This document shows, one piece after another, positions 1 through 5,432 of a stretch of DNA of 8,596 bases (position 1 is its first letter; the number at the start of each line of letters is the position of its first letter). The position numbers and the translations under genes are program-made. This DNA comes from Solirubrobacteraceae bacterium (GTDB taxonomy: Bacteria > Actinomycetota > Thermoleophilia > Solirubrobacterales > Solirubrobacteraceae), in the NCBI GenBank assembly GCA_030149625.1, contig JASLHP010000226.1, positions 1 through 8,596 of the forward strand, written 5' to 3'. The notes below the pieces were generated by a model. That model searched no databases and was not told the DNA's origin. It saw only the letters and a list, made by a program, of their open reading frames with translations.

Positions 1-310
1 CACGCTCGAGCACGTCCCTACGACGCGCCAGCACCAACGGGCCCCCCTGTGCCGAACCGACCACCAAGAACCGCGCGAGCAGCGGCTCCTCGTCAAAAAA
101 CTCGAGCAGCGCCACTAGACCGGCCCGCACACCGTCAACCCAGCCAACTCCAGCCCCAAACGCAACACGCGCCGCGTCGCTCGCAAGCTCGAGCGCCAAC
201 TCAAACGCCTCCAACTCGGCGGCCCCACCGGGCCCAGCGGCTTCCGCCACCGCCACCAGCTTGCGCGCGCGCTGACGCTCAGACCCCGCTGGCGGCGGCA
301 GTCGCGGCAC
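1..310 (-). pseudogene. TetR-family regulator, C-terminal (ligand-binding) domain, HTH missing; runs off left edge
   Basis: Reading the minus strand with codons ending at 4-2 gives an open frame from a TGA at 377-379 to the left edge, so it has no stop inside the window. From about position 214 leftward it reads ELEAFELALELA, then WVDGVRAGLVALLEFF, DEEPLLARFLVVGSAQ and LARRRDVLER. This is the style of the ligand-binding domain of actinobacterial TetR/AcrR regulators, in which an arginine-rich helix follows the 'DEEP' segment. A TetR protein normally starts with a helix-turn-helix of about 50-60 residues ending in a YxxF-like motif. Here the 35 or so residues after the possible GTG start at 310 (PRLPPPAGSERQRARKL) show no such motif. 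I searched the other minus frames back to 480 by eye and found none. There is no Shine-Dalgarno before the GTG. I infer an N-terminally truncated, probably non-functional gene; a variant regulator with a different N-terminus remains possible. The family call is by eye. Confidence 0.55.
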
Positions 311-332
311 AAAGCCAAGCCGCCGAGACGTC

Positions 333-357
333 CGTTGCGGTCTGTCTAACCGCAACG
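333..357. promoter_or_regulatory. Perfect inverted repeat, 9-bp arms, 7-nt spacer
   Basis: The arms CGTTGCGGT (333-341) and ACCGCAACG (349-357) are exact reverse complements around CTGTCTA. The site lies 23 bp upstream of the possible GTG start of the TetR remnant, where an autoregulatory operator of a dimeric repressor would be expected. As RNA it would fold into a 9-bp hairpin. Operator versus RNA hairpin cannot be decided from sequence alone. Confidence 0.5.
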
Positions 358-397
358 TGGCGCGGATTCCCCGTGATCACAGGAGATCTGGGCCAGC

Positions 398-416
398 GGT
401 GACAGTCGGGTGACAG
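398..416 (+). repeat. Direct repeat of GGTGACAG, 11-bp period
   Basis: GGTGACAG occurs at 398-405 and again at 409-416, one helical turn apart. Related GTGAC/GTCAC words recur to the right at 470, 520, 577, 776 and 845. The arrangement looks like tandem half-sites for a DNA-binding protein; no regulator can be named. Confidence 0.45.
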
Positions 417-562
417 CCCCCCTCGCCCTTTACAGGCATGCAAACGCACGTGGAGTGCGACACGCTCCCGTCACCTGGTGCGAGCTGCGTTGGCGCTGTT
501 CGTAAACCAGCACTTGTACGTCACTTCGGCGGCACGATCAGGGCCGCGGCGTTGTCCACGAT

Positions 563-586
563 TTGATGACAGTTAAGTGACATCAA
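563..586. promoter_or_regulatory. Imperfect 24-bp inverted repeat, operator-like
   Basis: The arms TTGATGACA (563-571) and TGACATCAA (578-586) pair at 8 of 9 positions around GTTAAG. The arms contain the TGACA word also found in the direct repeat at 398-416, so both may be sites for one protein. Size and symmetry suit a dimeric regulator. No gene start lies close by, so the target is unclear. Confidence 0.4.
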
Positions 587-1032
587 CCGCGTGAAAACCC
601 CGCATGGCATCCTCTATGCATGAGCTCCGGCCAGCCCCGCGATCGCCCGCCGGCACGTGCGTGTGTGGATGCACGTGCGCGCGGCTTCGACGCCCTCGCT
701 GTGCGGCGAGGCAGGCGAGTATCGGCGTAAAAGGCCCAAGCCATGCGGTATAGCGACCCCTGCGCAGCTACGGCGGTCACACGCCGGCCAGCGCGCGAGG
801 CAGCCTCGCGGCGTCCTGACCCGCGGGCAGACGCTCGGCCTCGCGTGACACGGTGCCACGAGGTCATAAACGTTCTACGTCATGACTTACCAAGACACTG
901 GCGACACGCGAACATCTTCAACGTGCAGAGGAGAGCTACGCGAACGCAGTGCTCTGGGCGAGCGCATATCGCTGCGGCGGCACGCGCCGACCGCACCGCC
1001 GCCGTCGATACGCTCACGGCGTTTATTTATAA

Positions 1033-1044
1033 CCGCTCAAGCGG
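1033..1044. repeat. Small hairpin CCGCT-CA-AGCGG
   Basis: The 5-bp arms at 1033-1037 and 1040-1044 are exact, with a 2-nt centre. It directly follows the AT-rich GTTTATTTATAA stretch and is the first of three inverted repeats packed into 65 bp. Confidence 0.4.
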
Positions 1045-1056
1045 ACTTGGCAGCCC

Positions 1057-1080
1057 CATCTTGCATGATCATGCAAGATG
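1057..1080. promoter_or_regulatory. Perfect 24-bp palindrome
   Basis: CATCTTGCATGA (1057-1068) is followed immediately by its exact reverse complement (1069-1080), centred on TGATCA. As DNA it is an ideal site for a dimeric regulator; as RNA it gives a 10-bp stem with a GATC loop. There is no T-run after it on either strand, so it does not look like a standard terminator. It lies 50 bp before the small candidate reading frame at 1131. Confidence 0.6.
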
Positions 1081-1083
1081 TAC

Positions 1084-1097
1084 TAGCGTGCTCGCTA
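1084..1097. repeat. Small hairpin TAGCG-TGCT-CGCTA
   Basis: The 5-bp arms 1084-1088 and 1093-1097 are exact, with a 4-nt loop. The hairpin starts 4 bp after the 24-bp palindrome and is followed by AAAGTTTATT. It is the third of the adjacent inverted repeats. Confidence 0.4.
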
Positions 1098-1130
1098 AAG
1101 TTTATTCGGACCCGGGCGAGGCCCGTGGCA

Positions 1131-1271
1131 ATGGCGGTGGAGGAGTGGGGAAACGAGATGCGGGCGACGGCAGCAAGCGCTGAGCTGCTCAGCGAGGAGA
1201 CGATCGACGACGCGGCTCACGTGGCCGGCGGGCCGCTGCGGATAGACAGATCGCGACGTTTGCGCGCGTAG
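1131..1271 (+). CDS. Possible small protein, 46 aa, unknown
   Basis: The ATG at 1131 is preceded by GAGG (1118-1121) at a 9-nt spacing, and the frame ends at TAG (1269-1271). The product starts MAVEEWGNEMRATAASAELL and continues with an acidic, helix-prone segment (SEETIDD) and a basic tail (RSRRLRA). By my count about 37 of 46 codons end in G or C, against roughly 25 of 46 GC second positions, which is a coding-like bias in this genome. I recognise no family, no signal peptide and no membrane segment. The frame is open upstream to 882, but that part has no protein character. It could be a real small gene downstream of the palindrome cluster, the tail of a decayed gene, or chance in GC-rich DNA. 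Confidence 0.25.
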   Translation: MAVEEWGNEMRATAASAELLSEETIDDAAHVAGGPLRIDRSRRLRA

Positions 1272-1288
1272 GCGCGACCCGCGGACCT

Positions 1289-1315
1289 CGCCGCCCGGGC
1301 ACCGCGGAGGCGGCG
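1289..1315 (-). terminator. GC hairpin after the epimerase gene
   Basis: CGCCGCC (1289-1295) and GGCGGCG (1309-1315) form a 7-bp stem with a 13-nt loop, 5 nt beyond the epimerase stop on the minus strand. No U-tract follows. The position suits a 3'-end stabilising or terminating hairpin, but GC-rich DNA yields such stems often. Confidence 0.3.
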
Positions 1316-1320
1316 CGCGC

Positions 1321-2391
1321 TCAGCTTGATTCGCCGACGGCGACGGAGAAGCTCGCCGTGAAGCGCTGCCCAGGCGCGAGCAGCCGCAGCCCGTCGCCGC
1401 TGCGCAGCGCGTTGGCGGGCGCGCTCATCGGCTCGAAGCAGATGAACTGCTTGCCCGCGGGCGCGAACACCTGCGCGCACGGGTAGCCGCGCGCGAAAAT
1501 CGCTTCGATCCTGCGCCCGCCGCCGGCGACGCTGAAGCGAGCAGGCTCGGCGAGCGAGTCGAACCCGTCGTCGAACGCACGCTCGCCCAACTGGAAGCGC
1601 TCGGCCGCGAGCTCGAGCGCGGGGCCGACGGGAATCTGCGCGGCGTCGAGCTCGAGCGCGCGCATCGCCGGCAGCTCGACGACCCAATGCTCGCGCTCGG
1701 CGCCCGCCGCCGGTGCAGCGCGCGTCGCCGGCGCAGCGCCCCCCGGCGACACTGCACCCGACGGCGACGCAGCACCCGACGGCGACACTGCACCCGACGA
1801 CGACGCAGCACCCGACCGCGACGCAGCACTCGACGGGACGAGATAAGGATGAAACCCAAACGCGAGCGGCACGACGTCCTCGCCGCACGCATGCACCACG
1901 ACGTCGATCTGCAGGCGACCGTCGCGGAGCCGCGCCGCGTAGCGAAGCTCGTGGCGAAAGGGGAAAGCCTCGAACAGCTCGGGCTGCGCGTCGCTCCAGC
2001 TGAGCGTGGCTTCGATCGCGCTATCGCCCGAGCCGCGAGCCCCGTCGCCGGCGCGCGCGGGCTGCCACGCAAGGCGCCCACCGACGACGCCGTGAATCGG
2101 CAGGCCGCCGGCGTCGACGCGCACACGGCCGGGGTCGTGCGGGACATGCACGGTGCGCCCGGCGACCGAGTAGTCGAAGCCGGCGAGCCGATTGGCCCAC
2201 GGGTAGAGCAGCGGGATGCCCATCGTCTTGCCGTGCTCGGCGTACGCCGCGACGCCGGCGTTCTGGGCGAGCAGCTCCTCGCCGCGGTGGCGCAGCGAGC
2301 AGCACAGCATGCCGGCGCCGGGGACGAACGAGGCCTCGAGCGCGCGGGCCTCGTCACGCAGCTGCAGCGTCTCGAGCGTGCGATCGGTCAT
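1321..2391 (-). CDS. Aldose 1-epimerase (mutarotase) family protein with repeat insertion
   Basis: This 356-residue protein belongs to the galactose-mutarotase fold, which interconverts the anomers of free sugars (or of sugar phosphates in close relatives) in the cytoplasm. Family landmarks are visible: GIPLLYPWANRLAGF (58-72), His100 in LPIHGVV, His181 in FGFHPYL, and Glu320 in ICFEPMSAPANAL. These match the two active-site histidines and the catalytic glutamate of the family. Residues about 187-232, right behind His181, are a low-complexity Ser/Gly/Ala/Pro stretch made of hexapeptide repeats; relatives have only a short loop here, so the protein is about 40 residues longer than expected. 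The ATG at 2391 is chosen because homology begins directly after it. There is no Shine-Dalgarno, but TACTGT (2409-2404 on the minus strand) would place the transcript start about 5 nt before it. The gene is divergent from the decarboxylase. Its substrate cannot be told; a hexose-6-phosphate epimerase is an alternative. Confidence 0.9.
   Translation of the reverse strand: MTDRTLETLQLRDEARALEASFVPGAGMLCCSLRHRGEELLAQNAGVAAYAEHGKTMGIPLLYPWANRLAGFDYSVAGRTVHVPHDPGRVRVDAGGLPIHGVVGGRLAWQPARAGDGARGSGDSAIEATLSWSDAQPELFEAFPFRHELRYAARLRDGRLQIDVVVHACGEDVVPLAFGFHPYLVPSSAASRSGAASSSGAVSPSGAASPSGAVSPGGAAPATRAAPAAGAEREHWVVELPAMRALELDAAQIPVGPALELAAERFQLGERAFDDGFDSLAEPARFSVAGGGRRIEAIFARGYPCAQVFAPAGKQFICFEPMSAPANALRSGDGLRLLAPGQRFTASFSVAVGESS
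1748..1837 (-). repeat. Five tandem 18-bp repeats inside the epimerase gene
   Basis: Units of 18 bp, of the type GACGCAGCACCCGACGGC on the plus strand, lie at 1748, 1766, 1784, 1802 and 1820. They differ by a few bases, and a sixth degraded copy precedes them at 1730-1747. Because 18 is a multiple of 3, each copy adds one hexapeptide of the type SPSGAA or SPSGAV without shifting the frame. Copy number could therefore vary by replication slippage while the gene stays intact. Confidence 0.85.
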
Positions 2392-2420
2392 GCTCGAGGA
2401 GGCACAGTACCGCGACGACT

Positions 2421-2425
2421 GGAGG
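2421..2425 (+). promoter_or_regulatory. Ribosome binding site GGAGG that decides the decarboxylase start
   Basis: GGAGG abuts an in-frame ATG at 2426, which leaves no room for initiation there. It lies at an ideal 6-nt spacing from the in-frame TTG at 2432. The other in-frame ATGs (2390 and 2468) have no Shine-Dalgarno. I therefore favour TTG 2432. Confidence 0.45.
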
Positions 2426-2431
2426 ATGACC

Positions 2432-3898
2432 TTGCCACCCGAGCACGAGGACGCCATAGAGCCGGCCATGAGCATCCCGCACGAGCATCCGCACGAGCGG
2501 CCCGCGAGCGCCGCGCCCGCGCTGACCCGCGAGCAGATCGAGCGGCTGGAGAGCATCTTCGGCAACCGCTATCTGCTCAACGAGGCGCCGGACCGCAAGC
2601 TGCCGCGACACGGCATGTCGGCGCGCGAAGCGAAGGGTCTGGTCGAACAGGAGACGGTGCTGGACGGCCTGCCGGCGCGCAACCTGGCGACGTTCGTGAC
2701 GACGTGGATGGAGCCCGAGGCGGACGAGCTGATCCGCGACTCCTTGCGCGTGAACTTCATCGATCACGCCGAGTACCCGCAGTCGGCGGAGCTCGAGCAG
2801 CGCTGCATCCGCATGCTCGCGGACCTGTTCAACGCGCCCGGCGAGACGACGGGCGCGCGCACGCAGGGCTCCTCGGAGGCGATCATGCTGGGTGCGCTGT
2901 CGCTGAAGTGGAAGTGGCGCGCGCGCAGGGAGGCGGCCGGCAAGGCAGGCGATCGACCGAATCTGGTGTTCGGCGGCGACGTGCACGTGGTGTGGGAGAA
3001 GTTCTGCCGCTACTTCGACGTTGAGCCGCGGATCGTGCCATTGAAGCCCGACAAGTACACGATCGGCGCGGAGGACGTGGAGCCGCACATCGACGAGAAC
3101 ACGATCGGCGTGGCGGCGGTGCTGGGGACGACGTTCACGGGACACGCGGATGACATCCGCGGGATCAACGACTTCCTCGTGGGACTCAAGCACGAGCAGG
3201 GGATCGACGTGCCGCTGCACGTGGACGCGGCGAGCGGCGGCTTCGTGTGGCCGTTCTTGTACCCGGACTCGGAGTGGGACTTCCGCCTGGAGCAGGTGCG
3301 CTCGATCAACGTCTCGGGCCACAAGTTCGGCCTCGTATACCCGGGGATCGGCTGGCTGGTGTTCCGCGAGCACGCGGACCTGCCGGAGGATCTCGTGTTC
3401 TACGAGAATTACCTGGGCAAGCGCGACGCGACGTTCACGTTGAACTTCTCGACGGGCTCGGCGATGGTGCTCGCGCAGTACTACAACTTCGCGCGCTTCG
3501 GCCACTCGGGCTACCGCTACGTGATGGAGACGATGAAGTACAACGCGCGCACGCTCGCGAACGAGATCGCGGCGACGGGGGAGTTCGAGCTGATCGGCTC
3601 AGAACAGGACGAGCAGTTGCCATTGGTCGCGTTCAAACTGACGGGCGAACACTCCTATGACGAGTTCGACGTGGCCGCGCAGCTCGCGGGGCAGCGCGGC
3701 TGGATGGTGCCGGCGTACACGCTGCCGCCGAACGCCGAGCACGTGAAGATCATGCGCGTGCTCGTCAAGGAGACGCTCGGGCACTCGCTGACGATGTGCC
3801 TCGGCAACGACATCGCCGAGGCCTGCAAGACGCTCGAGGCGAAGGGACGCCTGCACCCGCGGGACCGCAAGCGCGTGAAGACGAACCCGGGCTTTTGA
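2432..3898 (+). CDS. gadB: Glutamate decarboxylase (PLP-dependent)
   Basis: This cytoplasmic enzyme removes the alpha-carboxyl group of L-glutamate to give GABA and CO2, consuming a proton; it serves acid tolerance and/or a GABA shunt. It is a fold-type I PLP enzyme of pyridoxal-decarboxylase group II. From TTG 2432 it has 488 residues, against about 460-466 in known bacterial GadB proteins, the excess being a variable N-terminus. Landmarks are RNLATFVTTWMEPEAD (83-98), the cofactor-binding QGSSEA (145-150), HVDAASGG (263-270) with Asp265, expected to contact the PLP ring nitrogen, and SGHKFGLVYPG (295-305) with the Schiff-base Lys298. No landmark residue is missing. Start alternatives are ATG 2390, 2426 and 2468; the last would give 476 residues. 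No gadC-type glutamate/GABA antiporter is in the window, so an acid-resistance role is not shown. The gene stands alone on the plus strand and probably ends at the hairpin at 3912. Confidence 0.93.
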   Translation: MPPEHEDAIEPAMSIPHEHPHERPASAAPALTREQIERLESIFGNRYLLNEAPDRKLPRHGMSAREAKGLVEQETVLDGLPARNLATFVTTWMEPEADELIRDSLRVNFIDHAEYPQSAELEQRCIRMLADLFNAPGETTGARTQGSSEAIMLGALSLKWKWRARREAAGKAGDRPNLVFGGDVHVVWEKFCRYFDVEPRIVPLKPDKYTIGAEDVEPHIDENTIGVAAVLGTTFTGHADDIRGINDFLVGLKHEQGIDVPLHVDAASGGFVWPFLYPDSEWDFRLEQVRSINVSGHKFGLVYPGIGWLVFREHADLPEDLVFYENYLGKRDATFTLNFSTGSAMVLAQYYNFARFGHSGYRYVMETMKYNARTLANEIAATGEFELIGSEQDEQLPLVAFKLTGEHSYDEFDVAAQLAGQRGWMVPAYTLPPNAEHVKIMRVLVKETLGHSLTMCLGNDIAEACKTLEAKGRLHPRDRKRVKTNPGF

Positions 3899-3911
3899 TT
3901 TCTTTTATGGC

Positions 3912-3936
3912 CTTCGGCCGGCGGGGTCGGCCGAGG
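3912..3936 (+). terminator. Hairpin after glutamate decarboxylase
   Basis: CTTCGGCCG (3912-3920) pairs with CGGCCGAGG (3928-3936), including one G-U pair, to form a 9-bp stem with a 7-nt loop. It begins 14 nt after the TGA stop. An alternative shorter stem, GGCC-TTC-GGCC, uses 3909-3919. No U-tract follows, which is common for GC-rich actinobacterial 3' ends. Confidence 0.5.
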
Positions 3937-3996
3937 CAGCCGATTCAGCCGGTTTGCGAACGAGGGCGGCTGCCCCCGCCTCAGCCGCGCGCGGTG

Positions 3997-4011
3997 GGCG
4001 CCGCCGGCGCC
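3997..4011 (-). terminator. Hairpin after the ABC1 kinase gene
   Basis: GGCGCC (3997-4002) and GGCGCC (4006-4011) form a 6-bp stem with a 3-nt loop, beginning 7 nt beyond the kinase stop on the minus strand. It probably marks the 3' end of the purD-MBL-ABC1 operon, facing the decarboxylase hairpin in this convergent junction. No U-tract is present. Confidence 0.4.
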
Positions 4012-4018
4012 GGCGAGC

Positions 4019-5428
4019 TCAGCCGTGCGTGGCGACGCCGCTGCGCCCGTAGAAGTCGGCCTCCTCGCGGCCGAGCTCGGTGACGGGCTCATCGCCGTAC
4101 ATCCACTCGCGTGCGATCCGGTGCCAGTTGGCGGCGGCGCGTAGCTGTGAGAGCACGGCGAGCGTGAGCATCTCCATGCGCCGGCCGAACAGGTGCTCGG
4201 GGCGGATCGTCTGGTGGCGCATCTCGCGGAAGTGGCTGGAGCGGGGGTCGGAGCTCTCGATCATCACCTGGGTGGCGATCTCTGGGTTGAGCCGCACGTC
4301 TTCGTCGGCGGTCGTGTACCACCAGATCGCGTCGTTGATGAACGCGAGCAGCACATCTGGGTCGACGCGCTCGGGTTCGGGCAGGAAGCCGGAGGTGGCG
4401 AGCAGCTCGTGCAGCTTCGCGGCGTCGCCCTCGGTGACGGCGCGCTGGGCGGCGAGCTCGAGCTCGACGGGCTCGGGGTCGAGGCGCTTGAACAGGCCGA
4501 AGTCGAGGAACGCGACGCGCCCGTCGCCGAGCAGCAGGAAGTTGCCGGGATGCGGATCGCCGGAGAATTGGCGGTGTCGGTACAGACAGCCGAGGAAGAA
4601 GCGGAAGACGATCTCGCCGATGCGGTCGCGCTCGGCCTGGGGGCGACCCTTGAGCTCCTCGAAGCCGACGCCCTCGACGTACTCGCTGACGAGCACGCGC
4701 TCGCGCGAGAGCGAGGTGATCACGTCGGGCACGACGATGAAGGGATGGCCGGCGAAGATGCGCGCGAGCGAGCGCTGGTTCTGGGCCTCGAGCTCGTAGT
4801 CGAGATCCTCGACGATCCGCTCCCTGATCTCGCCGGCGATCGCCTTGACGTCGAGCGCGGGGGTCATGCGCTTGAGCAGGCGCAGGATCATGTCCAGGTT
4901 CTGCATGTCCGCCCTGACGGCGCTGGCGACGCCTGGGTACTGGACCTTGACGGCGACCTCGCGCCCGTCGAGCAGCGTCGCGCGGTAGACCTGCCCGATC
5001 GACGCGGCGGCGATCGGCTCCTCTTGGAAGGACGCGAACACCTCGGAGATCTCGTCTTCGAGGTCCTCCTCGATCACGCGCTTCATCTGCTTGAACGACA
5101 CGGTCGGCGCGGCGTCGCGCAGCTTGGCGAGCTCACGCTGGAACTCGTCGCGGTGCTCCTCGGCGACGAGGCCGACGTCGAGGAACGACATCACCTGCCC
5201 GAGCTTCATCGCGGCGCCCTTCATCGTGCCGAGCACCGCGACGATCTGCTTGGCGGTCTCGAGCTGGCGGCGCGCCATCGCCTCTTCCGAGGCCTCCTCG
5301 CCACGCGTGACGTTGGCGGCGCGCGTGCCGAACTGCTTGACTGCCTCGCTCGCGGCGAGCGTGGCGACGGTCGCGGTACGCCGCGCGCGAGAGGTGGGGA
5401 TCTTCTCGTTCTCGCGCGCCATGGTCAT
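4019..5428 (-). CDS. ABC1/UbiB-like atypical protein kinase
   Basis: This 469-residue protein belongs to the ABC1 (AarF/UbiB/COQ8) family of kinase-fold ATPases, associated with isoprenoid-quinone or lipid metabolism; its actinobacterial substrates are unknown. The family hallmarks are present: the KxGQ motif (KLGQ, 75-78), the alanine-rich AAAS loop (140-143) that replaces the glycine-rich loop of ordinary kinases, the ATP-binding Lys161 in VAVKVQYPG, the catalytic loop GDPHPGN (290-296) with Asp291, and the metal-binding DFG (309-311). I see no convincing membrane helix at the C-terminus, unlike UbiB, so it is probably soluble or peripheral. The frame is open much further upstream, but that part overlaps the MBL gene out of frame. 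The start is one of a cluster of ATGs (5431, 5428, 5422) just after the MBL stop. The lack of a close Shine-Dalgarno suggests reinitiation by ribosomes finishing the MBL gene. Confidence 0.93.
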   Translation of the reverse strand: MTMARENEKIPTSRARRTATVATLAASEAVKQFGTRAANVTRGEEASEEAMARRQLETAKQIVAVLGTMKGAAMKLGQVMSFLDVGLVAEEHRDEFQRELAKLRDAAPTVSFKQMKRVIEEDLEDEISEVFASFQEEPIAAASIGQVYRATLLDGREVAVKVQYPGVASAVRADMQNLDMILRLLKRMTPALDVKAIAGEIRERIVEDLDYELEAQNQRSLARIFAGHPFIVVPDVITSLSRERVLVSEYVEGVGFEELKGRPQAERDRIGEIVFRFFLGCLYRHRQFSGDPHPGNFLLLGDGRVAFLDFGLFKRLDPEPVELELAAQRAVTEGDAAKLHELLATSGFLPEPERVDPDVLLAFINDAIWWYTTADEDVRLNPEIATQVMIESSDPRSSHFREMRHQTIRPEHLFGRRMEMLTLAVLSQLRAAANWHRIAREWMYGDEPVTELGREEADFYGRSGVATHG

Positions 5429-5432
5429 CATG

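Larger units (their letters stand above)
377..1130. other. Gene-poor intergenic stretch rich in inverted repeats
   Basis: About 750 bp with no frame that reads like a protein: the open frames here have scrambled, arginine-rich products and no recognisable motif. Composition is less GC-rich than the flanking genes, with AT-rich patches such as GTTTATTTATAA at 1021-1032 and GTTTATT at 1100-1106. Besides the listed repeats it holds a CCTCGC/GCGAGG hairpin (694-699/706-711), two GCACGTGC palindromes (653-660 and 671-678) and the palindrome GTCATGAC (879-886). It is most likely regulatory or decayed DNA. A small RNA gene is possible but has no specific support. Confidence 0.5.

Noticed and set aside
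49..402. 117-residue plus-strand frame rich in Arg, Pro and Gln
   Set aside because: It lies opposite the TetR-like frame and has the composition of an antisense shadow in GC-rich DNA, with no motif.
743..1183. 146-residue plus-strand frame in the gene-poor stretch
   Set aside because: Its product has no recognisable motif or coding-like codon bias and crosses the palindrome cluster.
1687..3024. 445-residue plus-strand frame across the epimerase and decarboxylase
   Set aside because: It is antisense to the epimerase and out of frame with the decarboxylase, and its product is Arg/Ala-rich noise.
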